DNA of 64,000 nucleotides from Quercus robur (lineage: Eukaryota; Streptophyta; Magnoliopsida; Fagales; Fagaceae), in the NCBI RefSeq assembly GCF_932294415.1, contig NC_065535.1, positions 86,396,862 through 86,460,861 on the forward strand. Reading direction: 5' to 3'. The translations under genes and the position numbers were made by a program. Under the pieces are notes generated by a model that was not told where the DNA came from, did not search any database, and saw nothing but the letters and a program-made list of their open reading frames with translations. Of this stretch, positions 9,936-23,539 are shown one piece after another. The first letter of the stretch is position 1; each line of letters starts with the position of its first letter.

Positions 9936-11204
9936 CAAATCGTATTTCAGAAACATCTGACCAATTTTTCCTTGATGCCCTCTCAATTTCGGCTTTCGTC
10001 TTTTCCTCTTCTCGACCCTATTTTTGGGATGCTGTTTGGAGGTCTTTGAGAGCTTGGATTTCTTCAAACTTGGTGTCCCTGGAAAGATATTGATGTCTAG
10101 TTTCCATAGGTTCTGACCTCATATGATTAGAAGCTACGGTCATCGAGATATCGCGTTTGAAAGTGAAGAGACAGAATGTAGGAAATTTAGTAGCACTATT
10201 TTTGAAAATTTCATTTCTCCCAATCCAAGGCAAATATTGTCGAGCCTTTTTTATGGAAGGTAGATAACTCATCATAATTTAATTTAGTCTAAGTGGATTG
10301 CACCAGTTATGGCTAGATTAGTACAACTTATTGTGTGAAAACGCCTCAAAAACAGCTTTTGACCTGAAAATAATACATTTATATAGGGTTTTGGTATTTT
10401 CTTGATATTTTATTTGTTTCAAATCCGATTTTGACCCAAGAGCTGTCATTTCAAAGAGAATTTAATGATCTTTAAGATGGTTTACAATTTACCTCAATCG
10501 AACGGTCGAATAAAAAAGTCAGCATTTTGACCACTCTCGGTTAGGTTTTGGTCAGAGTTAACAAACTTTGCCAAAAATGGCAAGTTTGGGATTTTGAAAT
10601 CTTGGATGGTTTGTTGCAATGTCCAATCAAGAAAAACACAATTTTTCAATATATTTTCCTATTTTCTTAGTTTTAGAAACACATTTTTTGCTTTTAGGAC
10701 TTAAACCAACATTTTGGCATGCTTGTCAAGACCGGACAAAATATGATATAAACAATGCTCATGAATCAACGAGAGTTTCTTGTATTAAACTTCAATTAAT
10801 CACTTGTTTAGTAAATATCCAATCCAAATTTTCCTTTGGTTTGTATTTGCAGAACTAGTTCTAATCAAAGCCACAGGTATTGCATAGAATCAAGTTTGTT
10901 CAACAGTCATAACATTAAGGCAGAACCTAACAAACTCGTATCAGTGAATCACATAAAATAAAAGTGTTTTTAATAGTGCAATTGATCGACTAGAGATTTT
11001 TGAAAACCAGTAATAAATAATTTCTTTAAAACTATCTTTAAATAGTATCTCCAATCAACATTCACATGGTTCTAAAACTTAATAATGTGTCAGAAAAGTC
11101 TTTTTTCTGCATCCATCTTGAATGTTGTATGAAAATCATTGTATACTTTTGAAAAATATTAAAATTGTTTTGGCAATGCTGAAAGTATTGTAGTTAAACT
11201 AGTA
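9936..11204. other. No gene recognised; probably old repeat
   Basis: Contains text such as 'cattttgaccactctcggttaggttttggtcagagtt' (about 10526-10560), which looks like degraded retroelement sequence. Short open frames on both strands at 10018-10275 and 10619-10858 do not resemble a known domain. Confidence 0.35.
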
Positions 11205-11840
11205 CTTTTTAGTATTTTCAACATAGACATTTAGGGTTTAAATTCTTCATCCCATCATTGTACCTATTAAATTATCAAAAACATAATGATTCAACAAAAC
11301 CTTACCAAGAATGAGTTCACTTTCAATTAGCTTTTTGTATTGATGTGAATAATTTATAGGTTCATCTAATGTGTGATAAAGAATAGAGCACAATGTTCAA
11401 TTGAACTAATACTTTTTTTATTTTTTATTTTTTATTTTTTTATGTTTTCAACAGAGACATTTAGTGTTTAAATCTCTTATCCCCGTCATTGTAACTATTA
11501 AATTATCAATACAAAGAATGATTCAACAACACCTCACCATGAATGAGTTCACTTTCCAATTAGCTTTTTGTACTGATGTGAATAATTTATAGGGTCATCT
11601 AATGTGTGATGAAGAATAGAGTATAACGTTTAGTTAAACTAGTGTTTTCAACAAAGACATCTATGGGTCCCTCATCCCCATCATTGTAAATTTGTACCTA
11701 TTAAATTATCAACAGTAAGAATGATTCAACAACACCTCACCAAGAATGAGTTCACTTTCCAATTGGCTTTTTGTATTGATGTGAATAATTTATAGGGTCA
11801 TCTAATGTGTGACAAAGAATAGAGTACAACGTTCATTCTA
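11205..11840. repeat. Three tandem copies of a 200-235 bp unit
   Basis: Copies start near 11210, 11445 and 11645. Each runs from 'gttttcaaca.agacat' through 'attaaattatcaa', 'aagaatgattcaacaacacct' and 'atgagttcactttccaattagctttttgta' to 'gggtcatctaatgtgtgat.aagaatagagta'. Part of the unit recurs in inverted orientation at about 11950-12012 ('tactcttttcttcatcacacattggatgaccctat'). The first copy carries an extra T/A-rich insert at 11412-11440. Confidence 0.75.
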
Positions 11841-13827
11841 GCGGGTCAAAAATGAGATGACATAAATAATAGATAATTTTCATGTTTTAATACGTTGGAG
11901 TTCCTCTAATAGAAAACTTCAATTTAAAAATGAACATTGAATCATTTCAAACACAGTAAAATGAACATTGTACTCTTTTCTTCATCACACATTGGATGAC
12001 CCTATGATTCATTGGTAAGGACCAAATGCATATCTCTAAATAAAATTCTTGGGACCAATTCAAATAAATTTGGAACTCATTTGAAAAATAATCACACACA
12101 TTTCATGAAAAAACCAAATAATTTCCTGAAGGCATGTGTCACCAGACAACTCAAAGTTGATTATTGCCAAATTGGGAATAAGCTAATCACTAACCCAAGG
12201 AAAATTAGGTAAATACCTCATAAGAATCCATTATGCATTTCAAGGGTAAAAAATGCAGGTTTTGTGAAATAATGCACATTTTCTATGAAGTAAACATCAA
12301 TTGGATAATTGTTATATTTCCACAAATGAACTAATTCCTTGTAATTTAATAATTTACTTTAAAATCTCGTCTCATATCATCATGTAAATTGTGGATTCTT
12401 GTTGATCCATGGAAAAGCGAACTTTTTGTATGATCTTAAAATGCTTACAGAAAAGTTCCCTTGAGCAAGAATAAGTTCACTCAAGTGAAAAGGTAGTTTG
12501 CTCAAGCAAAATCATGAGTTGAGAAATGAAGTGTGTGTTTAGCATAGATTATCTTTGCCAACTTATTTTATTATTCAGCTTATTTTTGATACTATTCATA
12601 GGTCTCACTGCACTTTTTAATACTATTTATGGGTTTTACTGAACTATTTTAATTAATTTTTACCGTTATTTACAGTATTTTTAGCAAAAAAATTTCAGTT
12701 TCAACAAAGTAAGAGAATTCTAAACGGACATGAAGTTATTTGTAGAATTTTGTGAAAAGAGAAAAAAGAGAGGGAAAGTGAACCTTTTATGCCCCTAGTG
12801 ACTAGCAATGGTCAAAAATTCCTTTTCGTAAGTGAGTAGGGGTGTTCATCAAGGAGTTTGGAGAAGGGTTTTTTGTTCATGCTGAATTCGTCGTTCTCCA
12901 AAAAAATGCAAGCTGCCGCCACGTCTTTGGAACGGTTTTCCAGCAACATCAGTGGCGATTTCCATCGGCACGAAAGTCGGTTACCATTGGATTCTATCAC
13001 ATGAGAGAGAGAGAGAGAGAGAGATGAAAATCTAAGATCTAAATATCCCACAGATCAAAACAGCAAACCCACAAGCCACAACAAATCTTAGAGTTGAGAC
13101 TCACCTTCAATCAATTGGAGTTTGAGGAGGAAAGAGGAAGGATGATCTCATATCTAGTTTGAAGTCTTGAAGATTTAGGTACACATTTAAATAAATTCAA
13201 AAGATTTTCTAGATTTACTATTTCTGGAATCTTCGCTTATTTGTATCCTAAAGACTATTTGCAAGTAACTCCTTAACAAACTTATTCAACTATGTTTATC
13301 AAAAAAAAAAAAAAAATTATTCAACTATGGGTAAATATTGTCTTAAAGAAAATAATTATTTCATGTCTCCTAAGTGTCCATTTAGGAATAGCTAATTTAG
13401 CTTTTTGCTTAAAACTTTTTATTGAAAATGAGCTAAAATATGCTTGTACCTTGAAAATTTTGAGAAAATGCGAGAAAAAATGAAGTATTAAAAATTTGTA
13501 AATAAAAGCTAAAAGCTGAGCTGATACTGAACTCAACACACACTTCTTTATTTCAATTTCTTGTTACATTGTTTCCCCTAAATTTCCCAATAGTAGTCAC
13601 ATATAAAGGCATCATAACTTTGAAGTCAACTCAATTGCAAGATAATCATTCTCAATAAGAAAACAATTCAAATAGAGTTGCACGGTACCCGCCTTGTAAA
13701 ATCTACTGTACAACCAGGATAAGATACCATAAAAGGTAAAATTTAGGTATATTTCCTTAGGTGCAATACCTTAAACTCCTCAATCTCCAATTAAATTCAA
13801 CCATGTGGTTGCATTGGCTAATAAGCA
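11841..13827. other. Intergenic, no gene seen; includes MITE A copy 2 and a GA microsatellite
   Basis: The inverted piece of the 11.2-kb repeat is at 11950-12012. A degraded family A MITE occupies about 12533-12731. A (GA)n tract sits at 13004-13023. The open frames at 12812-13051 on the two strands overlap this simple repeat and are not convincing genes. Confidence 0.45.
12533..12731. mobile_element. MITE family A, copy 2 (degraded)
   Basis: Shares 'attcagcttatttttgatactattcat', 'ctcactgcac.tttt.atactatt' and 'acagtatttttagcaaaaaaatttcagttt' with the copies at 48414 and 60370. The terminal GTTTGGATAC motif is eroded. Confidence 0.6.
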
Positions 13828-14560
13828 TGTAAACATCAAAATTTTATGATGTATTCACAATCGTCCGATTGTTTATGATAAAATATTTGTGATCAAATTA
13901 ATCTCCAGTTGATGATATAGACGATCAGCGAATGAAATCAAGCCACGTGACAACATCAAATGAAGAAAGCCATATGACAGCGTCAGAAGAAAATACCTAT
14001 ATGGAAAGTTCTTATTAAATGAAATACCAAATTAAATTCATAATTAACTCTCAATAAATGTTGAGAGAAAATTCCAAATCAAATGCTATTGAGTTGCCTG
14101 TAAATAGAGGCTTCTTATATGAGAAAATGGGGGACAAAAACTTAGAGAGAAAAACTCTATTGAGTCATTGACACTTTGCCAAAATAGAGAGTCATTCCTA
14201 AGTCCAAAAGAGCACCCTTACTCCCTCAAAAACCAAGCTCATTCCTACTTTTTAAAATCAAAGTAGAGATTTTCTTTCAATTTAAATTGAGATCAAACCA
14301 ACGTCCCTCACATCAAATCAAGTACGTTCAACTACTCATTCAACTTGGAGAAATTAAGGCACGATTCAAGATCAAGCTTCACAACCTTTCGGATCGTAAA
14401 GTTTCTTAGAGATCGAATTAGAGGAGTTTATTGCATTCTTTCATTTGTAAAGAGTCACACAGAGAATTGTACTCACACATATACAAATCAATATAAATTG
14501 ATAATTTGTTAGACCATTTCATAATCGTGTGATTTATCTTTTACGAAAATTGTGTGTACA
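13828..14560 (+). mobile_element. Solo LTR of a second retrotransposon family
   Basis: 733 bp from TGTAAACATC to TTGTGTGTACA, flanked by the exact 5-bp duplication aagca (13823-13827 and 14561-14565). A promoter-like tgtaaatagaggcttc at about 14099-14114 points rightward. No internal retroviral sequence adjoins it on either side. The sequence is unrelated to the LTR at 5610. Confidence 0.85.
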
Positions 14561-14565
14561 AAGCA

Positions 14566-15090
14566 ATATGGTTGCATTTATTTGGAGAACCTAAGATAGT
14601 GCACCTAAAGAATTGTAGATAAGTTTTTTCCTTAGAGAGAGAGAGAGAGAGAGAGAGGAATATACAAAAGATATGTAGAATTGACACACAGCACAAGGAA
14701 AATGAATCTATAACTTTCTTTCAACAAAACTGCTCAGTTCCACAACACAGATTTACACAGCTGAGCAACAATTGCAAATTAACCAATACATCTTTATAAC
14801 CCCTAGTCACCACCCTAATCTCTCTGGAAATTTACCCATCTACTATCAAATTAACTCCTTTCCACTATTTTCTTTTATTGCCCAGAATAAGTTAAATAAC
14901 ACAACCTTTTCCATGTACCTTGATCATGGAAGAAAAAATACAGACAGAATCCAAAACAGCAAATTAAATTGGCAAAACCATCCCCACGCATGGGCGTAGA
15001 TTTTGTTGTAGAAATTGGGGAGGGAAGGATGTATATATCATTAAAATTTCCCCTGATAGATATTTAAAACCTTTGACAGATGGAAGCCAG
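14566..15090. other. Intergenic and 3' flank of the NPGR2-like gene
   Basis: Holds a (GA)n tract at 14634-14656. The part just left of 15091 is presumably the NPGR2 3' UTR (minus strand). No other gene seen. Confidence 0.45.
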
Positions 15091-18000
15091 TCAAAGAATG
15101 GAGTCAAAGCTTTCAATGGGATCAGATTCTTCAAGCATGGAAGCTGCCTGGAAGCAATCTGCAGCATCAGCTTTTCGTCCATCATCCTTGTGAACCATCC
15201 CCAAGTAATACCAAGCCATACGGTTGGTTGGATCTATCCTTAATGCATCTGACAGTAAGCTTCTTGCCACAGGCAATGCCTTCAAGCCTCTCTTTGACAA
15301 CAGAGCACTAATTAAGATCTTGCATGGAACATGACAAGGTTCTAGTAGAAGGGCATTATTATAAGCAGCAAAAGCTTCTTGGAATTGTCCACGACCTTCA
15401 AATATTACACCTGGGAGAAATTACAAAAGGAAATGACAATTTTTACATAGACAATTTCTAAACCGGATTAGGTAATGGCACAACATTCTTCTCATATATT
15501 CCAGCATGTAACAAGCTTTTCAACTAATTATTTCCACTGAAAATTGATTATGATGATAAATATTTTTACTTTTATAAGGAATTTCAATAATTAAATGAAA
15601 GCTCAATAAGAAGAGCTTCCTAAGGATAACAGTCAGAGATTCAAATGATCCATAAACTCAACTAAAGAGTTACAAACCACCCCCATCCATGTATAGCACC
15701 AATTAATTAGAACTTATTCCTTTTAATAAGGTTATCTATATTTGGAATTTTATCCAACGTTTGCAATTTATAACAACATGATTTTCTTCAATACTTTGCT
15801 ATTCCAAATGCACTTCCATTGGAAGTGCCTTTTAGCATCTCCCAAAAATTCATAATACAAATGCACACTAAATTGACCATTGCTAATAAGTCTCCATCTC
15901 ATACAGTCAGCACCACCCTCAAAAGAAATATAAGAATATGATAACTAAATGAGGTAATATAGCCCCCTCAGCTCCAAATCATGAAAATTATGAATCAATC
16001 TGAGATTCCAATAGTGATTACTATCCTCTGCTCTAGAACACAACAAGGAAAACACTGATGCATCTACCCGCCACAATCAGATAACAACAGCAACCACACT
16101 TCACTAAAATGACCATTACTAATAAGTCTACATAACATAGAATAAGCACCACCATCAAAAGAAATATGAGAATATAATAACTACATGAGGCAGTCCAGCC
16201 TCTTCAGCTCCCAATCATGAAAATTATGAATCAATCTGAGATTCCAGTAGAGATTTCTGCCTTCTCCCCTAGAACTCAACATGGAAAACACAGAAGCATC
16301 TATTCACCACAATCAGATAATTATAATAATAACAGTAATGATAATCATTATTATCATTACCAATGAGCTCTATCTCAAACCGCAGTTCTTCTTGCCATAA
16401 GAAGGATGGCGAGTAAGGTTGAGATCAACTACCCTCTTAGGTAACACCCATTTAATCCCAAAAGCTCTAAGGACTACACTCCACAAAGCATATGCAACAT
16501 CACCATGGATCATATAAAGATCTACTGTCTTCCCATTACACCAACCAATAAAAAAGAAACCACCCTTGACAGTATTATCATTTTTTTTTTTTTAATATAA
16601 GAACCCTGGCAATATTATCATAGGTTGGAATCTTCCCCCAAGCTGCTATAGTAACAAAGAATAAACCCTCTTCGGTGCCTTTACATGCCAAATACTCTTT
16701 CAAGGGAAAGCATTAGCATCGGTGCCTCAAATAGCCTAATAATAAGAGCAAACATCAAACTATCACTCCCTTTCAATCTCCATCTCTCCTTAGTACAACC
16801 CTCCCTCCTCAAATTCACTTACTCCAATTCCCAATATCCAATTCCTAATTATGAAAACCTCCCTGGAAGAACCCCTCCCCATCCAACTGCCTATCCATTA
16901 CTGAATGAACAGAGGCATTTTTATCAACTGAGTAGGCATAAAAATCAGGGCACATCCTTTAGAGAATGATTCCCACACCATGTATAATACCAAAGCCTTG
17001 CTTGTGTGTCGTCCCCCACATCAAAATTCACATATTGAAGAAAACTGTCCCACCTAGCCCTAATACTTCTTAATAAGCTACACCCATAAGTCCCTATAAC
17101 CGATTTTGAAGTCTATTTTCCCTATTCCTCCCAGTACTTCATAGCTATTACCCGACACCATAAAGACGTGCCTCATTCTCAAAGCCTCATACTTCATAGC
17201 TACCACCTGTTGCCGAAAATTTGCGCCTTCATTCCTAAAGCCATAACCATTTTCTTAATAAGACTTGTTTAAACTTCCTAATACTCAAACCACCTACACA
17301 ATGGGAGAACAAATGGTGTCCCATGCACCAAAGAGAATTTGAACTTCTCATCCAAGGCACCCCACAAAAAACATCTCTATAATCTCTTCAGCCAATTATT
17401 AACAATGATAGAGCGAATAGTAAATAAAGAGAGAGAGAATATGTTGGTAAACTCAAAAGCGCACTTTTCAACAGTGTTAGCCTGCCTCCCTTTGACAAAT
17501 ATAACTTCTTCCAAACAGCCTACATTCCATCTTCTCCAAAACAAATTGTGCCTTAAATATTTAGGTCTCACCAACAAAACTCAAGGTAAGTTAAGTCTAG
17601 CAAAGCTTTTTTGACACCTAGAAATTGATCGGACCACACCAGTTGTTTATATATCAAATTACATAAAGAATTTAATCATGCAAAGTCTAAGAACTGATTC
17701 CAGAATTCTAAATGCAGAATTTGAAAGGACAATTAGACTACATTAATCTTAGATTGATGACCGATCAATGTGATATGTCAAAATTTCATGAGATAATGGA
17801 TAATATATCTAGATTTATACACCTTGTAAAGAGTGTGTCGAATTATTTTCAAAGTTAGGCACAAGAAACAAGGAACTTGTGCTTAAAAATTAAAATTAAA
17901 ATCATTTAAAGAACTACATGGTAAAAGTATATGTTATCAAAAGTGCTAATTGGTTAACCAGTAAGGTCTCTCGGCATCCTTGCTTGGTAAGCCTCTCAAC

Positions 18001-21000
18001 ATCCTACCAGAAACTTGGATCAAATTCTTCCTTCACTATGGATTGCAAGGGTTTTGGGAAGGATGAGGGCTACCTTAATGCTGCATAACTCTTAGACCAA
18101 CCATGCCCAAGTATGTTTGAAAATATCATCATCTAAGTACATTAGATATGTGCCAAGATATTTTTATGAGTTAGGATGGTGCTGGTTCCAGACCAGTCTC
18201 AACTGGAGTTTATCATTACAAGAAGACAAGACCTGCAAGATTTCTACCTGCATTAACACTTCATGTTCAAGCTAATCTGAAGCAGCTAAAAGCATAATAA
18301 AGGCACAACCTATTTTATATTAAGAGAGATTTTTTTTTTGGATTGCTCATGGTCAAGGCAATCCCAAAAGTTACCAAATGCAAATGTAAAATCCATTAAC
18401 CTGCAAAACAAGAAACAAGCAAGTAGAGAGCTGTTGGAGTGGACAAGATGCTAAGACTTATTAGAGCACCCATTTGCTCTACTATTGTCAAACACCTTGG
18501 AGTAGGAGGATTTAACCAGCTTCCTCAGAGAGGCACCATCTTTCTAAAGGAGGAACTCCCTAACATTCAATTATAGAACCTTCCCATCTCATTTAGCCCT
18601 TTTTTATTTCTTATTTCTTTTTCTCCTTTATTGCACAGCAAAGAGTTTGAACAATCTCACAGAATTTACTTGTAGGAAGGATGGGTTCAAGCACCATCTG
18701 TAAAATGACAGTAGTTCCTCTTCCTCAACAGCGATGAGGAAGCCAAACTATATATTTAGTCCATTGTCTTTCTAAAGAAAGAACAGAGATAAAATAAACT
18801 TACCATGCTGGTGAAAAGACAGACAATTATAGACAATAAGGAACATTTCTCAATGCATAATTACTTATAGTAGGTAGGAACAAAAGCAAATCAACAAAAA
18901 ATGTTGGCTAAAATACTATTTACACCCTCTATGTTTGAGGTTTATTCTCAATCAATCCCTTAATTATGAAAACTTACAATTGACACTCAAATTGTAACAA
19001 TATCAATGTGCTCCTTCATCAACAATAGAATCTTGCTGTAAACCCACACAAAAATGACATTGTTTTGGACAGTAAAATAGAATAATGTCATTTTTACGCA
19101 AAAAATGTGGCAAACCATAACAGATGGGCACACTGACATCGTTGATTCGTTGTAATAGTTAAGGGTGTAAATTGCAAGGTTTTTTTTTTTTTTTTGAAGG
19201 TAAAACAATAGCAACTTGAGAGACATAACAGAAAAATTGATAGTAAACGAAAGTAAATCCCTCCATCCCAAAATAGACAGTGCGTTGCAAAGGGCACACA
19301 TTTTAATCAAATAAAAGAAACATAACAGTCTTACTGAATGCCTTAGGACCTTAGGTGGGCCAAGAAATGTGAGTTCAAATTTAAGGGTAATATTGGAACT
19401 TAAATGGATTAATGTTTTGGGACAGTCCAAAAAGGAGAGCATCCCACTAAGGGACTAAAAATTAAAAATGTATGCTTGAGAGACAAGAAAGGGCTGTGTT
19501 CTGTTCATGTTCCAAACAAAGTTGTTTGTTCAAGGTTCTTTATGAATATTGCTATATTCATCTTATGTCCTGTAAGATCTACCAGATTTTGATTCTACCT
19601 CAAAGATTAGAGGTCAGCCCTTGCAAGCAGCTGGCTTAGTTTAGAGTGCAGGGCAGTTCTTATTGGTAGAAAATCAAAAGCATGTAATAAATATCTTTGA
19701 ACTGTCATGTAATGTCAATTTCCAAGGAGTTTAGAAATAAGTCACAAAAATTAATTTGTTAGTCACTAAAGTTTCATTTCTTACCTTCTGTGTGCAGTGC
19801 TTCTACAGAGTACTGTTTTAGCTCTCTAGCCTTTCCCAAGCATATCTCTGCATCCTTCCAATGTGAAAGACTAGAGTATAACTTTGCCAGACCATGCCAA
19901 ATTTCAAATTCATTGACTTTATCATCCACAGCCTATCATATAAGAAAAGGCATAAGATCAATTATTGAACAAAAATTCATCAATCCATATTGTTTTTGCA
20001 CTGTGTAGTGTTTTCTTTTCATCAAGAAACAAAACAAAACCAATTAAGTTTTAAGGAATTATAAATTGGAAGACAGTTTGTGAGCCAATCAGATGTGGTT
20101 TATAAGAAATAGAAGCCTTGTGGGTTTTAACAATGCATCATTAGGGAAGTGGCTGTGGCGATATGCCACTAACCAAACTCCTTATGGAGAAATGTAGTAG
20201 CTTCAAAGTATGGGCGTCTTGTGGGTGATTAGACTTTTGCTGTGATTAAGGAACCGTATGGTTTGTCCCTCTGGAAGCATATTTAGAAGGGTAGGGGAGT
20301 TTCTCACAATATGTCAAATTTGGGGTGGGTAATGGTCTCCGAGTTTGATTTTGGCTTGATCTATGGTGTGGGGATACAATTTTGAAGGGTGGCTTCCCAA
20401 TGTACCATATAGCCTGAGATAAAGTTGCTCTAATATGAATTGGCATGATGGGGTTCTTAACTAGGATGTTTCGGTTGCTAGATCTATCAATGATTGGAAG
20501 GTGGGGAGTTTGTGGTCGTTTATTGCTTTCTTTATTCCATTAAAGTAAATCAGGATGGGGAGGAATGGTTGATTTGGACCCCCTGCTAGAGTGGTATGTT
20601 TGCGGTAAAGTCTTACTATCGGGTTCTTCCAATTACTTTCCATGGAAAAGCATTTGGAAGGCTAAAATTTCCTCTAAGGTAGCTTTTTTCTCATGGACAA
20701 CAGCTTGGGGACACATACTTACTATGGAACTAAAATTGCATCTTTCACCTACCATGCTTGATTGGCTAGCTGCCCTTAGTGGCCATTCTTTTTCTTCTTT
20801 AGAGGAATTTCTTGATTTACATAATTTTGATTGACTCTTTGTTGAATCCTTAGTACACTGCCTTTGTACTTGGAATTCTTTTTCATTTCCTTTTTATTTT
20901 CAATAAAGCATAATTAAAAGGTTGTATCTAGTGCACAAAGCTTCCACTTCAATAAAGCATTTTTACATATAAAAAATAAATAAATAAATAAAAGACTTAC

Positions 21001-23539
21001 AAATTGCAACAAAATAACAATTTCCACAAAGGAGAGAAGTTAGTACATATTAAATTAGAAAGTAGTAGCTACTTACTTCAAATTGTTGTATGGAGAAACT
21101 CATTAAAAAATTGTAAATCTTGCCTCCATCCTATAATCACTAACTTATTGATTTATTCATCAATTTCATATATAGTAGCTTTCTCATGCATCATTTACAC
21201 TTTTTGTAAGGTAAAGCTACCTTCCCTTTCATAAGGATAACAAGATTCAGATATCCTGATTGAATAAGGGGAATAATTGTAAGATTTCTTCCTTCAAAAT
21301 CCATTGCATCTGGTTAAATTTCTAATATTTGAACTATAATTATGTCCCTGTAAGTAAAATCTTTAAATATTGATAAGATATGCTAAAGCTCCTACGGAGA
21401 CATTACATAATTACAAGATCACAAAATAATTCCACATCTGCACCACTTATGCCAATAGATTAGGAGTGACACATTTATCCGAAATTATTATTGGAAAAGT
21501 AAAAAACTCTTCTTCAATTGAAATAAAGCATGCAAAGTAGATTAAGAATCAAACCTGAATTCTAGGAGGCCCAAATGATTTCCTTTGGGCTTGAACCAAT
21601 GCAAGGAGGTAACGATAAGTTTCAATAGCATCCATGTGTAATGACTGGGAGAATTTTAGTTTTGCCTTCAGCCTGAGAAGTGGTCCTTGGTCCCATTTTG
21701 CAGTCTCGTCTAAAGCAGCATCAGTAACCACCTCAGCCTCTGAGAATCGCTGTTGAGCAGACAAAACCAGGGCAAGAAATCTCCAACCTTTTAATATGGA
21801 TCCCCCTGTTTCATCAATGAACTGCTTTGCACATCGTAAAGCAGCAGTCAAATTTCGGTGCTCTGCATACTGAACACCCAACTCAAAAATTAAGTCAGTA
21901 TTATTAGGCTCCAAAGGAATAGCCCCCTCTAATGACTTCAATGCTTCAGACTGAAGATGAGACCTCTCAAAGTCAGAGGATGAAACTTTAGTTTGTTTTC
22001 CCAAACAAAGACCCAAAGTTCGAAGACCCACACCCTTTAAATGCTCATCAATCCCCTGAGCCTGATTAATTGCTCTCCGTGCATACCCCACTCCCTCAGC
22101 AGCAAGATGGGAATCCTCACTGCATATCTTGGCAGCCAATAACAGTGCGATTATGTCATCTGGTCGTTCATGTTTATGTAAAGATTTCCTCAATAGATTC
22201 AATGCAGCTTTGTTTTGTCCAGCTCCACTGTAGCATAGAGCTAAAGAATTCCAACGGTCAACTCGATGATATACCCCAGGCATGATCTCTTCAAGTTGCT
22301 TAGCTAAAACAGGTGTTTGGCTGCATACAGATAGTGCGAACGTTAGGTGATCCATTACAGATGGATCCCATTGGGTCTTACCAAGGATAAATTTCCTCAT
22401 AAGAATCATCAAAAGTAGAATTGCCTCTTCTAGATTATTTTTAGGTACATATGAACCATCAATCTGGACAGCTAAACTGGGTGGACCAGCCTCCACTCCA
22501 CCATACAGCAAAAGCACTGCATAGCCTTTCTGAATTCTAGCACAGCAATCATTATCAAGGTTCCATTGACTAAGAAGGGCACGTCTGTAAGCAGCAATTG
22601 CTTCATGATAGAAACCAGCCTGCTTCCAGAGATCTGGAAGGAGCTCTACAGCTTGGGTGACTATCTCTTGCAATTTATTGTCAACTTGAACATCAAGTAT
22701 GCCCTGATAGAATATCTTTTCCACAGCATCAAGCACGCTTTTACATTCATGAGCAGCCTCTGCAAACCCCCAATTAAGACAACAAAAGTTACACTTCCAT
22801 GTGTGCTCTTATAATTCAAAGTTGCTAAAAAAAAGAGAGCAAAAGTTAATTAGTTAAACTTACCACTTACTCTCCCCAGCTTTTGAAGAGACTTGGCTTT
22901 TAAGTATATGGCTTCAAGAACCAGGCTTGCAGCATGCTGTGAGACTGCGTGCACTGATTCAGTGCGAAAGCGACCCCTCCTGGAAGACGGTTTTTCAGCA
23001 AGGGAAGGCTGCAATCTCTGTATAGCAGCTTGCAGATCAATGCCCTCAAACACACGAAGAGCTCCTTCTACATTACCTCTTTGATACTCTAACTTTCCAA
23101 GAAGGGATCTTGCTTCCTGTAAATTAAACCATGGAGGCATCTCAAATACATTACATTTGAGCCAGAGCTCTCATTGACCTTACATGCCCTCTACTATCTA
23201 TATCAAAATTCGAACAGACAAAATGAACCCATTTCTTTAAAAGTGGATTCATGGTCCTACAAAGGTTTAAAAAGCATTTTTATGAACGAAGAAATCAAAA
23301 TGGGATCTAAAAAACGAACTACATTTGAAAATGAAAATGGAAAAAAAATAAAAAAATAAAAAAAGAACCTCGAAATTGAGTGATAAGCCTTCCCGTAATG
23401 AAGCCTCAGCCTCTTGAATATTTCCTTGATCGAGCTTGGCTTCAACTTCTGTTGTTTTCATGCTAACCCCATTAGCGCTAACTTCTCGAACCCATTCCGA
23501 ATCCGATTCCACATCCGAGTGATCTCCCCACAACTCCAT
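15091..23539 (-). CDS. NPGR2: NO POLLEN GERMINATION RELATED 2-like calmodulin-binding TPR protein
   Basis: Five coding exons on the minus strand: 23369-23539, 22864-23116, 21555-22759, 19785-19932 and 15091-15410. All junctions are GT-AG and keep frame; the total is 698 aa (Arabidopsis NPGR2 is about 740). The start MELWGDHSD at 23539 leads into [19 protein letters not shown], a hallmark of the family. The long third exon carries TPR helices ([21 protein letters not shown]-like, [36 protein letters not shown]). The last exon ends with a TPR ([20 protein letters not shown]) and the conserved tail [11 protein letters not shown]. The family binds calmodulin; NPG1 is needed for pollen germination, and family members are reported to act with plasma-membrane PI4-kinase complexes (EFR3/YPP1-like role). 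Intron 4 is 4.4 kb and intron 3 1.6 kb, both holding LINE remnants. No stop or frameshift in the exons. Confidence 0.93.
15855..16330. repeat. About 240-bp tandem duplication in NPGR2 intron 4
   Basis: 15857-16090 and 16098-16330 match closely. Both contain 'aattatgaatcaatctgagattcca', 'tcaaaagaaatat.agaatat.ataacta' and 'caccacaatcagataa'. The second copy ends in a small palindromic 'ataatgataatcattattatcatta' stretch. Confidence 0.75.
16350..16560 (-). pseudogene. LINE reverse-transcriptase C-terminal (zf-RVT type) remnant in NPGR2 intron 4
   Basis: The minus strand reads [20 protein letters not shown], then a short '[14 protein letters not shown]' stretch. This is the spacing expected around the zinc-binding domain at the end of plant L1-type LINE ORF2. 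It is degraded and lacks the rest of ORF2. It is in the same orientation as the host gene. 16560-19780 is further intron sequence in which I recognise nothing coding. Confidence 0.5.
20085..20935 (+). pseudogene. LINE ORF2 3' remnant in NPGR2 intron 3
   Basis: Plus-strand fragments in several frames match the C-terminal region of plant L1-type ORF2: '[10 protein letters not shown]' (about 20135), '[17 protein letters not shown]' (about 20320-20385), and '[21 protein letters not shown]' (about 20633-20697). It ends in a 3' tail with 'caataaagcataattaaaag' near 20900. Stops and frameshifts interrupt it. It lies antisense to NPGR2. Confidence 0.75.

Noticed and set aside
10018-10275. 85-codon minus-strand frame as a gene
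   Set aside because: No recognisable domain, no supporting splice structure, and it lies in repeat-like DNA.
18987-19442. 151-codon minus-strand frame
   Set aside because: Inside NPGR2 intron 4, with low-complexity parts and no recognised domain.
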